This document shows positions 32,521 through 45,115 of a stretch of 64,000 bases of DNA, piece by piece. Position numbers and translations under genes: made by a program. Where the stretch lies: positions 55,015,325 through 55,079,324 of the forward strand of contig QCXZ01000064.1 in the NCBI GenBank assembly GCA_025024175.1, read 5' to 3'. The number at the start of each line of letters is the position of its first letter. Position 1 is the first letter of the stretch. The notes beneath the pieces were generated by a model. The model searched no databases and was not told where the DNA came from. It saw only the letters and a program-made list of their open reading frames with translations. The stretch comes from Rhyzopertha dominica. Lineage: Eukaryota > Arthropoda > Insecta > Coleoptera > Bostrichidae.

Positions 32521-33007
32521 ATACTAAATTTACTCTACAGCTCTGTTTACAACTCCATAAGTACGATTTTTAAGTTATTACATAATTATTTTTCTGACGC
32601 TAGTATTAGACAAAAAATTCCACTTTTGTTGCCATTATGCTCTAAATAATGTATTACAATGAAGAAATAATGTGTGGCAGTTGCAGAAAAGATTAAAAAC
32701 AAACAGCATAATCCACATCCATTAGTCGTTGACACTGCGAAGAACAGCAAGCAAAGAATAAGCTCTGCGTACTATCTATAAAATATCCAATCGTTAGGTT
32801 ACATTAAGGCGTGAGTCATAAAGTTACCATCATAAAAGTATCGAGGGATAAATCTATAATCATAAGCGATATTTTTAAAGGCCTCTTTGCCCGTTCCATC
32901 AATATCATGAGTGACTTCTTGGTTTTCTCATCATAATTATACCACTCTCCTAGGTATACAGCACGTGTAAGGGTTGAGCTCTGAAACATATTTTTGCGAG
33001 CTTACTA

Positions 33008-34966
33008 TACAGGGTCGCTACAACGTATGGAACCAGCAGAATATTTCAGGTTCTGTTCGACCGATTTTTCTGAAATTCTGGAAACTTTTTCAGCTCTCGT
33101 TTCCGAGATATGTGCGCAGTTGCATTTTTTTAATGGGAAGCGGGGTCAAAAGGTCATCATTGAAAATGATGTTTTTTCCTGATTTCAAAAATATATACAC
33201 TTGTACGATTTATTGCTTCTAAGTTGAGAAAAGTGTGTAACAAACTTGGGCCTTGCAAAAAACTTCGAGATAAAAACGATAAAAGTTACCGCTAAATAAG
33301 AACAAAAACCCCAGGTGTCTCCATTTTCCTCGTAACTTGTGATATGAGTGAATGAAAATTATCACCAGTTACGAGAACTAGTGATAATTTTTATTCACTT
33401 TTTTTTGCAATCGCATGCCTCAGTTAACTGAACATGATCGCATGGAAATTTTGATGATTGGTTATGGAGATAAAAGGCGAAGTTATTCGGAAGTAGTTGC
33501 ACTATACAATACCATTCATGAAGATCGTGAACCAATTGCCAGATCAGCAGTTATTAAAAAATTTCAACGTTTTGACGAAACCGGGCGTGTTAAAAATTGT
33601 CAAAAACGAGGACGTCCAAAGGTTGCTACCAGCGAGGAAAGTAGCTTGAATGTCATTTTAGATGTGCAAGAGAATCCCAAGTGTTCCGTACAACAGCGTC
33701 CTCTCTCTCACCATATTAACAAAAGGTCTGTTCAGAAAATTTTGAAAAAAAGAGAAGTTTCATCCATACAAAATTCACTTAAGAACTTAACTTAAGAACT
33801 GAGCGAAGATGATTTCGATCGTAGGATAGAATTTTGAAAAACTGCTATAAACATGATAGATGAAGATAGAAACATTTTAAATTGGATTATGTTTTCTGAT
33901 GGTGCGACTTTTTGCCTCAATGATAATGTGAATAGACCTAATTGCAGATATTGGTCGGACACAAAATTACATTGGATGGAACGAGTCCCACACAGTACCC
34001 TCAGAAAGTGAATGATTGGTGTGGTATTATCGGTGAGCACACTATTGAGCCTTTTTTTAAACGATAGAAATTTGAATGCGGTCAAATATTTACAGCTCTT
34101 GCGTGAACACATTATACCAGAACTTATTCGTCTGTTCCCTAATCGTGAAAATGTTGCGCGTCCTTCTGAACAGATATGGTTTCAGCAAGATGGTGCACCG
34201 CCCCATTTTGTAGTCAACGTTCGTGGATATTTAAATGCAATATTTCCAGACAGATGGATTGGTAGGCGCGGAGCCATAGAATGGCCAGCACGTTCTCCTA
34301 ATCTGACGCTGCTTGATTTTTTCCTGTGGGGGTATCTGAAAAATCGTATTTATGCTGGTCGGTTACATAATGCATAAGATTTAAAAGGATGAACCCGGGC
34401 AGAAATTCAGAACTTACCTCCAAATATGCTACAAAGAACATTAGAGATCTTTTACTCAAGGCTACATTACTGCCAGGATGTAAATGGGGAATATTTTGAG
34501 CATCTTCTGTAATGTAAATCTGAAAAAATACTGCATTTTTCACAGAATGATGTTTTCTTTTATACTTTTAGGGTACCTGATTCATAATAAATTGATCAAA
34601 GTGGACGAAAAAGATGGTAATACCTGGCTTTTTTGTCCATTTTAGCAATAAAGAAAATCGTTTTCATTCTTTTCGCTCTTTGTCAGGTTCAGTTATCGTT
34701 TTTACACTTTTCTCAACTCAGAAGCAATAAATTGTACAAGTGTGATACATTTTTGAAATAAGGAAAATTATCATTTATTTTCAATGATGTGCCTTTTGAC
34801 CCCCCCTTCCCACTTAAAAAAATGCAACTTGTGCTAACACCTCGGAAACGAGAGCTGACACGGAATTGAAAAAATTCCAGAAAATGCACTTTAATTACTC
34901 ATGGACCCATGCACAATTTCAGAAAATCGGTCGAACAGAACCTGAAATATTCTGCTGGTTTAGCTT
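33008..34966 (+). mobile_element. Tc1/mariner-superfamily (DD41D) element, decayed
   Basis: It starts TACAGGGTCGCTAC after a TA. The long terminal inverted repeats run from about 33031-33240 and 34703-34966 (shared AACCAGCAGAATATTTCAGG, CTCGTTTCCGAG, TTGAGAAAAGTGT). The last bases of the right terminus no longer match. It contains a broken transposase. Confidence 0.8.
33415..34512 (+). pseudogene. DD41D transposase pseudogene
   Basis: The first part (33415-33795) has an N-terminal helix-turn-helix region (MPQLTEHDRMEILMIGYGDK ... FQRFDETGRVKNCQKRGRPK). The catalytic core follows with frame breaks: WIMFSDGATF (first Asp), WFQQDGAPPHF (second Asp), and ARSPNLTLLDFFLWG (third Asp). I count 41 residues between the second and third Asp. 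Stops at 33793 and 34008, plus a further stop and frame changes, inactivate it. The last frame ends GEYFEHLL and TAA at 34512. It belongs to the same broad family as the transposase at 45289 but is clearly diverged from it. Confidence 0.85.
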
Positions 34967-35213
34967 ACTTGTTCCGTCAGCACTGTTCTGGTAAAGCATA
35001 GTATATAAAGCTCAATAAATACCGCGCCATTGAAGGAGAGGCTAGAATAAAACTCCATACTAAGTGGTGATTGCTGAAAACGATTTATATCTATTATGTC
35101 AGTCAAAATCTTAAAATAAATTTAAAGATTTGGAGCAGAATATTTATGTAGCTATCTATCTGAGAAACAAATCAGATCTAAAATACTTCCAGGGCAACTT
35201 ATAAAATAGATTA

Positions 35214-35571
35214 AAATGCATGTCTGTGCTATGCTGAATGTACCGCAATCAACTGCAGACAGATCCGTTTCGCTGTTATTATAGCTCGTCAGTGTAGTTT
35301 AGGTCTAGTGCAGACAGCTGTAATAACAGCGAAACAAATTCGTTGGTTGTCGTGCAGACAGCATAGTATAGACATGCATTTTAATGTTCTTCTCCACTTG
35401 CAAGAAGTGCCGTAGGGGGCTGTTGTCAAGTTGACGTTTGCATGCAGTTGCATGCCAATTTGGCAGAATACAGGTCACTTCCTTTAGGAAGTAGTTCCTA
35501 TCAAGACTAAGTGGCTTTTTCATCATGTCAGTGTAATACTGACAGATGGCATTGCCATCTAATTCTCTATT
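35214..35571. repeat. Repeat with palindromic ends (copy 1)
   Basis: The inner part has TGCATGTCTGTGCTATG near the left and the inverted GACATGCATTTTA near 35372-35384. The right end is ATGGCAATGCCATCT. A second copy, oppositely oriented, is at 49807-50037 (ATGGCAATGCCATCT, TACTTCCTAAAGGAAGTA, GTGCAGACAGCA). Non-autonomous, no coding sequence. Confidence 0.65.
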
Positions 35572-35755
35572 ATAAAATATTTAAAATATACTTAAAATAT
35601 ATAATTTTCTTACATAGGTAAGCTGGTATGTTGTCATGCAGATTACCAAAATGCTACCCATAGTTTGCGTGAAGGCGGGCATAGAATAAGTCTCCTCAAC
35701 GAGCCTCACTTGTCTAAAACAAGTAACATTAATTCGATTAAACCTAAACGTGTTA

Positions 35756-38604
35756 TGATTTGCAATACTCTATAATATGAACATGGTCAGCAACGCACTT
35801 GGATACCCTCTCATACGTTGCAGATGGTGATAAATCATGATCAGCGTTATTATTCGTTTGTAACGACTTGCGGTTGTTCTCATCATGTTTATTCAATCCC
35901 TGAAGCTTATGTTCAAGAATTTTCATTTTCACAATCGAATGCATCATAAGACCAGCGATGAGCGTGTCTATTATTGAATTCGTTAAAGCACAGAATGCCA
36001 AACCTGAAAAAACAATTTATTTAATAAAAGCAAAATTCAATAAATGGATGTTCGACATATTTATGTAATATTAGTCTTGCACAAAATAACTCAAACACCA
36101 AAAGTGGAAAGGTGTGCATTAATTATTAAAAAGTAAAAATTGTAGTTTAAAAAATGTCAGTTTAATTATAACATGGACTGAATGCTTTCATTGATCACTT
36201 ATCGTAAGATTAAATGAGATAGCCTCGGAAGGAATATGCTCAGTCCTGCAATGTAGTAACTACCATATAGACTACATGAACATTCAAATTCTAGAAGATT
36301 TTAGACGCCATGGTGAGGGTTATAAAATATATTTAATATAATATATAAGATAGAAACATCACAAGTTAATTATTTTCTTGAACAAGTACTTAATTGCTGG
36401 GTTTTATTATCCCAATGTGGTTAAAATAATTTCGTTCAGATTAATAACTAAATAAGTGATGTCGCTTGGAGAAAAAAATTGCATGTTTCATTCAGATTAA
36501 AAGTTAATTTTTCGTCTCGCAAACGTAAAAAAACAAAAAAAACTAACACTTTTAATTATAATTAAACAATATACTAATTTGTAACATTCAACTTTTTACT
36601 GTAAGTAAATGAAAAGACCATTTTGAGGACATTGGCTTTCCCTATCATTCTAAATACAGTGCATTACGCTACTGTAATATCTCCTCGACGGCTCTTCTAA
36701 AAAATTTTTGTTTTATTGCTTTTGTTCTTATAGGTATAAATTACATAACAGCCCCTTTGATTCTGTACTGTTATTAGTCATTCTGCTGCTGAATTCGACT
36801 AGAGAAGTTTAGTGCACATAGTAGTCTCAAGTTGGGGCAGCTGTAAGTTTTATTTATTTGCTTGTAAATTCCAGTAAGTGAAAAACAAGACCAAGCTTAT
36901 TTGCTTTACTTACCATTTTTGTTTTTTTGCAAAGGCTTAATAGATCCTTACCGTTCTAGAATGGGTTTTCTAGTATTCGATTTCAATATTTTTGACTTAG
37001 TACAATAAAGTTGAATTGAAATAAATATGAAATTATAAATTTATTTATTGATGTAAAATTAAATGCGCAGGTAGTATAATTATTACAGAAATTGAGGGGT
37101 GTGAAGTGGAACCTGCAGTAGCAGGTAATGTTTAGTAAATCATTCAGGAGTGTTGCAGGATAANGTGTTGTCATTATTGTGAATAATTTTTTCTTCATAT
37201 TGCAATTTGTTTTGGAGAAAATACGTGTTCCAAAACTTCATGCCTTTTTAACTCTAACACAATAATCTGAGACGGTAAAAAACTAATAGGGAAACTAATT
37301 TATAACTGTGCGTAATAGTTCTGAAACAGAACTAAATATAAACTAAAACGAGTGAAAAACTGCTAATTCCATGGGATATTGAGGGAACATAAAAAGCCAA
37401 AACCTGAGCACTATACATCTCACAACCCTCTTGTGAAAAGCTGTTTTTCCTAATCTAACCTCCGTGGTTCTTGCTTCATACTAAACGTTACATTGAAGTA
37501 TTTTCATATCGAAACCATCATAATCCTAACCATACTAACCTGAGAATGGACTGTCCGATTTAAAATTTTTAAAGAAGTGAATATGGCTCTAGTCATTTTT
37601 CACCTAGATTTCAGATTGAGCTACCAATAACTTTTGGAAGCGTTTAGGTGATGAAGGTGACTTTCAAGCAAACGTGTAGCATACCCCATTTGCAATTTAA
37701 AATTTGCTATTTGATAACAACTGTTGAGCTACAGCTGTACGTACTTATGATCAAGACACTATAAATAATTTTATTTCTTTCCAAATCTTGTTCACAACTT
37801 CTGATACACATACCCGTTTGATTAAAAAATTTGCTACAAATTGAAATTCACAAGAAAACATACGGGTATCATCTATCACCAATAATAACAATAACAGGGA
37901 AGTTATTCTAGATGTCCTCTTGTAAAATATATACCAGCAAGAGACATATATCCCCCCTGACAAGAAAGAGTTATGTCAATCGTGATGTTTTAGTTGGAAA
38001 TTTACTAGAATGTAGACCCTCGCTAGGGCATGCCATGAACGCATTTATAGTGTACACCTGTGCAAGAATACTTACCCGTATGCAAATAAATCACTGTAAG
38101 CACAAATAGAAGATCGCTCTTTTTATAATCGTACGGTAACCACAAATCAAGCGTAAGAGTACGTGCTGGATCAAATATTGTTTTCAATGCGAGCATAACG
38201 TTACAAAATTCAAAATACATTATGTATATTTTGCTGTACAAGCGAATTCTCTGAAGAACGCCTTTGACCGTTTGGTCATCTTCATCATGAAGAATGGGCT
38301 TCTCGTCATAAAAATTCACAGTTGCTTTAACTTCTTCATGTTTTCTCACTAACTGCAGAATTTTGTATGGGATGACGCTTATGCAAGACAACAAAAAGCC
38401 ATTTTCGCATATTTTTTGCAAATCTGTCTCCTTTTGAATTATAAATTTGAGCACAGGAGACACGATAATTGGCATCATGAGAATCATTTCTAAAAGAAAA
38501 CTGTAAAGGTAATACTTGGACTTACTAACCCTTTTGGAAGGATAAGCTCCAACCACANTCAGAAGGGCAACATTAATTTNTAAAGAGTTTGCAAAGGTAC
38601 CCAT
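35756..38604 (-). CDS. Odorant receptor (7tm_6), partial gene
   Basis: Insect olfactory receptor, a ligand-gated channel subunit in sensory neurons. Exon 1 (38604-38076, minus strand) encodes MGTFANSL ... and three or more hydrophobic segments (FLLEMILMMPIIVSPVLKF, FEFCNVMLALKTIF), with LDLWLPYDYKKSDLLFVLTV typical of the family. Its donor GGTAAG joins in frame (Gly codon) to exon 2 (36003 to about 35769: LAFCALTNSIIDTLIAGLMM ... MKILEHKLQGL). About 254 residues are seen, against 380-400 usual, so TM5-7 and the family's C-terminal motif are missing. I could not find them below 35750, where repeats and a transposon lie. N bases at 38559 and 38580 are in exon 1. It could be a truncated pseudogene or a gene with a distant 3' exon. 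Confidence 0.75.
36003..38075. other. Odorant receptor intron
   Basis: About 2.07 kb. The acceptor (TTTTTTCAG, minus strand) is at 36006-36004 and the donor at 38075-38074. It contains repeat copy B (36345-36600). Confidence 0.65.
36345..36600 (-). repeat. Repeat copy B of an inverted pair
   Basis: Inverted partner of 32265-32520, about 80% identical by eye. It lies inside the odorant receptor intron. Confidence 0.75.
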
Positions 38605-39176
38605 CGTGAACTGACATCAAGGAAATCTATGCAGTGTCTTATACTAACAAGGAACAATGCATAACGAATAATTCATGTTTCACGGTAAAAGTACTTCGCG
38701 ACACCTGTAAGTTACCGTGGACGTACCTACTCATTTTCTGACATATGAATCTGAGTAAATTGGTTTACGAATAATTAACAATACATTATTCACGATGTAT
38801 AATAGCATGAGAGAATAAATTTGAGGTTATTAGTAAGCGAGTGTAATAAAGCGCTTCTATATAGTCATTGTATTTAGGGTCGACGCCGTCGGGGTATTGA
38901 TACATTTACTTTCGAGAGTATCGATAGATCGATACTACTCTAGATCGAAGTATCGTTATTATTGGTTGGATGAAATACTTTTAAAATGAAAATTCTGGTA
39001 AAAGCTAATGAAAAAGTTGAAGAGATTTATTTTACTATATTTTTACTCATAAGCGGTTTACTACATGGGTTACCGCGCATCTATTGCTCTGTCGATTTCA
39101 CCTGCACAGATATCCGACGGTAGTAGTACGTACCAACATTTGTCATGGCCGTCAGTATAAGACATCATTATTTCTA
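38605..39176. other. Upstream of odorant receptor
   Basis: Possible promoter region of the minus-strand receptor; no clear motif. A stretch near 38895-38950 has GTATCGATAGATCGATAC palindromes. Confidence 0.35.
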
Positions 39177-39518
39177 TAGGGTTTCTATAAATGATTCATG
39201 CATCCAGGGTGCTTATGGAATTATCGATTAAATCAATTTGCCGCTTGTCAAGAAAGTGACGTATAATGATTTGATATTTTTAATATCAGTAAACGCCTGG
39301 GAGTGTGTATTTTCAACACATTCTTTAGTGTTTTGTGGGATAATTAACTTTTAGGTTGCAGGAAGTCACATTTCGGAGCTGTGGGGTGACATTGATCTGC
39401 AGCCTTCAACTACTATCGCCGTGCATATTGTAGCTTGGCAGCAGTTACAAAAAGGCGGCACAAAGAATTCAGAAATCAACGACTCCCGCGTTGCATGAAT
39501 CGCTTATAGAAACCCTGT
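39177..39518. repeat. MITE with about 30-bp inverted ends
   Basis: The left end reads TAGGGTTTCTATAAATGATT then CATGCA. The right end, reverse-complemented, reads CAGGGTTTCTATAAGCGATT then CATGCA. The ends resemble those of the DD41D elements here, so it may be a deleted relative. Confidence 0.6.
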
Positions 39519-40048
39519 ATTTATTTAAATACGTTTAAATACTTCACTTGGAGTGCTCTTGCTGGGAGGATTATTTTATTCCCAAGTGCATTTTCAAGGC
39601 CTTCATCATTCAATTTAAAAAACTAGAACCTCTATTTACTATTAACTAAAGATGATTATACAAAAAGTGAGTTAATTTTTAAGAAAGAACAAAGATATAT
39701 CTGAATATTCCAAAACGTTTACAGTTACCCATTTACCCTACCAGTCTAAACCTACATGAAAGCTGTATGGATTCCAACCGATACAGGCATAATTTTCGTT
39801 TAGTTTAATTTTAATTAAATTCCTGGGTGTTTTGTTTAATTTAATTTCACACCAAGCACCTTTGTTAGACGTGTTCTGTGATTAGACTGACCCGGCGAGT
39901 TTGTTTGGACAATTCAGGTATAATTACAAATTGTGTAAAGGGAACACGAGTTGCATTTTGCCACTCTTTGTCATACGACGGTATAATATTTGTATATTTT
40001 GATTTTATTTAACCAGGTAAATACAAGGCGTAGTAGTGCAATTTATAT

Positions 40049-40077
40049 CCTACAGAGGACAAAGTCCTCTTCGTAGG
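40049..40077. repeat. Hairpin in a repeat tail
   Basis: CCTACAGAGGAC and GTCCTCTTCGTAGG pair around a short loop. It is preceded by TTATTTAACCAGGTAAATAC, wording I associate with a dispersed insect repeat. Confidence 0.35.
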
Positions 40078-40484
40078 TCTGGTGATACATAAAATAAAAT
40101 GTCATTATCCACTACTGAATTGTTATAATTAAGTATTACAAAAATAACTACCAAATACAGCTACCTCTACCTTAACTATTTTATAACTCANAAGACTCCA
40201 ATAACTAATTTAATAGTACCCGCTTTCAGTTCTGACTAACAAAAATAATACCCCCCAAGCAATTATTCCATAGGTAATTATTAAATTAAAAATGAAAAAT
40301 AGATGGTTAATAATGGTTTAGTATTCATTATTATAGGACGTTTAGAAAAAATAAGAAGTAAGTAATTCGTTTTCTTCATAATGTTTACTATATGCTTTTG
40401 TCATCGCATATTACCATTAAAGTAAATACCCAAATAATTTGTAATAATCAACTCTACTTAAAATAATATTATGTATTTTGGATA

Positions 40485-40575
40485 ATGTCAACGTTTCACC
40501 CGCACTTGTAAGGAGCATCATCAGGACAGGAANAAGGAGTANAGAATATTGTACAAACAAATTGCGNGAAACACG
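40485..40575 (-). repeat. PLE-type terminal repeat with hammerhead-like motif (copy 1)
   Basis: The minus strand contains CTGATGA, a weak stem (GCTC/GGGT with two G-T pairs), then GAAACGTTGAC. The same 90-bp repeat is at 54072-54165 (shared AAGGAGTA and GCATCATCA blocks). Several N bases are inside. Confidence 0.5.
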
Positions 40576-40718
40576 TTCGAGCTGAACCAAATCCTAATGG
40601 GGATTGCTTGCTTCATTCTGCTATACTCTCGGATGATTTCAAGAATTGTCTCTGCTGGTCCGGCCTCTGGCATNCCACACGTTTGTGTTCAAAATCTCTT
40701 GAGGAAATAGTNCGTANA

Positions 40719-40980
40719 GTGGCATAGCCATAAAGGTATCTTGGGGGGGGGGAAGGGAGGCAAAGCTCCAAACACAAGAAAAATGTTAAGTACAAACTTG
40801 TTTTTTCTTGAAAAAACAGAAGAAGTGTGTGACCTAAATTATATGTTTAATTTGCTAAAATGTTAATTATACAACCACCCAATAGTTTGCAACAAATTTG
40901 TACTGTTAAATGTAAAATAGCTGCTCTTCCATTATAAAATTAATTTAGTTTCTGGGGGGGGCAATTAAAAATTTTCAGGA
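40719..40980. repeat. AGTGGC(A/G)TAGCCA-type MITE (copy 1)
   Basis: It starts AGTGGCATAGCCA, then a G-run, and shares about 110 bp (TTTAATTTGCTAAAATGTT, GCAACAAATTTGTACTG, CTGCTCTTCCATTAT) with 53822-53946. This end sequence is that of a widespread invertebrate MITE. Confidence 0.6.
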
Positions 40981-43690
40981 AAGATGGGGCTAGTTTAATT
41001 CTAGTTGACATCTGCAGTTGTAACTGGTGCATCTCTTGAGGAATTGTAAATTTAAATACCCTGTAGATACTGAAGACTAATATTTGAATGAAAATTTTGA
41101 AAACAGCATCATTACTGAGAAATATAACTACAACTGAAACCAAAAATTATCAAATTGACAATTCTGTGCAATAGTATTCTTTGAGTACCACCAGCATATT
41201 TTTGATTCCTTGACCAAACTTCTGATTATTATTTATATTTACTTAATCAAATCTATTCTTTAACAACTTCATATCACTTTTTTAATACTCAAATTGATCG
41301 TAAAATACTCCCCAATTTTCAATACCTAAAATATCAGAAATATTTTCTCCAACTTTTTTAGTGNTTGTTTAACCATTAATGCACCTGCCTGAGAAATTTT
41401 ATTAGTCCTAACTTTTTACAAACAGTGCTTCTTTGTCAACTGATTTTAGAATTGTCGGGTAGGCAGTGGCTCTAAATCCCATTGACATTTAATTATTTTG
41501 TTATCAGCCCAACAATTTTAAAATTAGGTTGAAGCATTATGACCCTTATGGCCCTGTACATTTTTTAACACACCTTGTAAAAGAAATACGTGCAACGACA
41601 AAAATAAATCTGTTTGCCAAGCACGCCGCTCATTTTTGTTACATAAGTGTTTGTTGACCCCCGACATTGATGGACTGCATAGTTATACAACACCCGAACC
41701 ACCTAGAATTCGCACAATTAGTCATTTTCGTTTACAACTTCGAGGAATGAGGTTGGGTGCCTGATGACGGATAGCTATTCGTTGATATCTGGGAGAAGAC
41801 ATCAAGCGTAAGTTTGTTTTGCTAGTCGATTCTAATCTATTATTCCATAATTTCTTATTTAAACGTAGTTCAACTGAATTCAACCAAACACGGACATCCA
41901 TGGTCCAGTCAACTTTGTTCTGTTAGACCACTGCAATATTATATTCAGTATTCACCAAACGCAAACAAGTTAAGAGGTGTACAAAATCAGTTCGTGTCGC
42001 GAGCAATACGATTCTCTAGAAGGATCCGTGATGTTCGATTATTCCCGAAGTTTACGAACACACTTATCCTTTCCCAGTTAAACCGGGATATCTACAGATC
42101 GTGACCACGTTGACCTGGCGCAATTGCATACTGCGGGTGGTTTGTTAGCTGCAGTGGCATGATTGTTGGGATATCCCGCTTCCCATATTTTCCCGCCGTT
42201 CGTAATTAGGGGATGGTTTGGAAACTGCAGCCAGTTCGGCTAGGGAATTTTACTGCTCCGCTTTAGACTCTGTCGCCCCCCTTTCTTTGATCGCATCACG
42301 CAGTACTTCCCAACTTTAACTTGTTCACTAATTAATTAAAACTTGAAGTCCCTTTGTCGCGATGGACTCTCATTGGCGCCTTGGTGTATCACTAGCACTG
42401 TCTACCAAAGGCACGATATACTCACTCTGTTGTGACAGAGGGGTTCTGCAAGGCTAACCGATGGAGATATCTAGATGAGGACCCACGCCCATTGAGTGCC
42501 AACACATTAAAATTATTTGTTTTCTTGTTCTTATAGGGTTCGAATGCTGGTTTTTTGTACACTTCAGTTTGCACTCCTTATTTTATGATATCACTGGTTA
42601 TTCATTAATTTAATAATTTAATATTAATATAAAGCTAATATTACTCACTAGTACCTGTTGTTCCCGTGAATTTTGTCTTTAAAGGTAAAGCAAAATATTG
42701 CAGTGATCTTTAAATAATCTCTTAAACAAATTAAATAGTTCGTTGACCAGATTAATATTGCTTTCTCTTATATTTTATAGGCTATAATAACTGTACTTCT
42801 AGAACACAAAGATGTTTAGAACCATTTATGTGTTTTAGACTGCTAACCGTCCATTTAAATGTTTAATTTGTCACTGTAATGTTGTTATGGACAACGAGCA
42901 GGGAGGACAAGGTGAAGTTTCTGTAAAGCGAATGTAATTGCAGAAGCTTTCTCCGCTTCAGCCTACACGTGTGTGATCCAGCGTTGTCCTAAAGTTGATA
43001 TCTGTAAATATTTGGATCACCGGCGTCCTCTGTTAAGATAACAAATGATTTTTTTGTTATTGAGCCAATTAAGATAAATTTAGATGTAGGTTAATTCAAA
43101 TATTTGTATCCCTGTCACCATCGATTGTTAATTAATTAGGATAATTAATTATTATATCTAATAAATGAACTAGTACCTACACAAAATTGGTAATATTATT
43201 TCGTCTGATGAATACTGACAAATGTTATAGAAATAATCGAACAACGTTAATTACAGATTTAGAAGCAGATATTACAAATAAGGACACTAATAAGATGTTA
43301 AAAAGTTTATGTTTGTATTTTGTCAAAATTGACAGGTTGCCATTTTATTTAAGTAAATATTTCTATAATATTAAACAGGGTGCTGCTAAAGTTATTTCTA
43401 AATATTCTAGAAGAAAACATTTAATGAATATTTAATATAAAGTCTCCACACCTAAGTAATAGAAAATGTAGGCGTTCATCGGCAGCATTGTTAGGGTTAA
43501 ATACTTACTTATAACAAGATAAAACAAAAAACAAACCAACAAAAAGTTAGTTATTGTAACTAATACAAATATTATGTGCTTAATAAATTACAGGCTACTA
43601 TAACAAATAATGTTTTTGTGACCAATAATAATAAATTACTTCTAATAACAAAATTTTTGCGGAACAAAGATAAAATTTTTGCCTTTACAA
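40981..43690. other. Gene-poor stretch
   Basis: No gene recognised. A plus-strand frame at 43187-43435 (82 residues, basic end) matches no family I know. The 41630-42500 part is less AT-rich than its surroundings, without domains. Confidence 0.4.
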
Positions 43691-43893
43691 AATTTTTAGT
43701 TGGGGCTATAGCTACAAATAAAATTTGTTGATATTACTAATTCTTGTACATGATTTTCAATGTCCAGTACACATCGCACTGAATTTCTCCATGCTTCGAC
43801 ACTTGTTATTTCAGCTTTGTGTCTAATTTTTAGCGGCATTTCATTGCTGAATTTTCCACCGGTGTTACCTCGTCGAATACTTTGTTTCGACTG

Positions 43894-43926
43894 CCCCCAT
43901 ATCATTTCAATACAATGATATGGGGG
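43894..43926. repeat. 13-bp perfect inverted repeat
   Basis: CCCCCATATCATT and AATGATATGGGGG around 7 nt. It could be a transposon end or a hairpin. Confidence 0.6.
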
Positions 43927-44190
43927 TAATCATAGATTGGTGTGTCCACATTCAGAAGCGAGAATGTCTATTTTAAATTTCTTAGAATTTTTTTTTGTCA
44001 TACATTAAAAGCTATTAGATGAGAAATATTTGTAGTTCAAATAATAATACCAAATAATGCTCATTGATTTATGTGTACGATAAAAATTCTTAAAAAGCCT
44101 AAACACAATTTTTGGATATGGTCCGCTCCAATGCAAAACAGTGCAACGTGCCGAACCCGCCTTGTTATTTACGACAGACTCAGGTAATAC

Positions 44191-44436
44191 TTATAGGCCA
44201 TTATGAGCGGTAATCGGCTGTTCGTATAATGAGTCGCATAGATCGTTGCTTGCAAGTATACTAAAAGATTTTCTCGGTATTATTATTGTAGCAAGTAACT
44301 TAGACCATGCAGAACTGTAGGAGCCCTGGCCATCTAACAAGAAAACATGCAAATTAAGATCGGAACAATAGCAAATAGTGCTCGGGAATAATGGTTCCCT
44401 AATCCAGGCGTCAGCCATTTTGGGGTTCGCATTCAA
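44191..44436 (-). pseudogene. Possible DDE transposase fragment
   Basis: A minus-strand frame contains AWIREPLF and VFLLDGQGSYSSAWSKLL, similar to the LLLxDGHxSH block of pogo/Tigger DDE transposases. It is short, with no other catalytic block, so the call is tentative. Confidence 0.3.
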
Positions 44437-45115
44437 TCAGGGGTGATAAACGGTTCGTCGTTGATACTGTAAACACAAAACTTGGTATTCAGTGCGGCAA
44501 TTCAGTCGTCAATATTTGCGATGAGCTGCAGTTACGGTACGGTGCTACGCAATCAGCATGCCAATATGCGAAGGACAAGTTAGAAATCATTATGAATTGA
44601 AACTAGTTTATTAGAAAAATTAAGATAGGCGATCGACCTTACCTCNTATACCAGTAGTCCAAAAAAGTTGCTGGAAATTATTTTCAATAAATATAATATT
44701 TATAATATTATAATATAATATTAAGGTAGATAGTAATGAATATTGCAAGATCCTCTGAACTAAACGCTATAATTTTTGAACCAAACATTTTTTGGAAATA
44801 AATATAAAGGAGTGGGGGAGTGAATGTTGCAATAATAAATCGCTAATATCTCTGCCTTCACGATCATTAGACCGTAGCTCTGTTCGTGATTTACAAAAAA
44901 AAAACCCTCTAGATTTTATTTTTTTTTCAGTATAACTCGCGTAATATACAATTCTGCTGGATTTTAGTAAGACGAGGGGTAATATCAAAGTATTCTTTAT
45001 ATAAATCGTATTAGGAGAAATGTGCAGGTATTTACATTTCACTTATCAGGACGCATACTCCCTCGGTCGATCTATCATTAAAGAAAATGGCACTAACAAT
45101 GTCTTTTAAATACTA

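Noticed and set aside
38890..38960. ATCGAT-rich palindromes upstream of the odorant receptor as a promoter element
   Set aside because: Similar wording occurs in other non-genic parts; more likely an old transposon end.
42530..42560. GGGTTCGAATGC, similar to a tRNA T-arm
   Set aside because: No acceptor stem, D-arm or anticodon arm can be drawn around it.
43187..43435. An 82-residue plus-strand frame with a basic end
   Set aside because: No recognised domain and no splice context; could be chance in AT-rich DNA.
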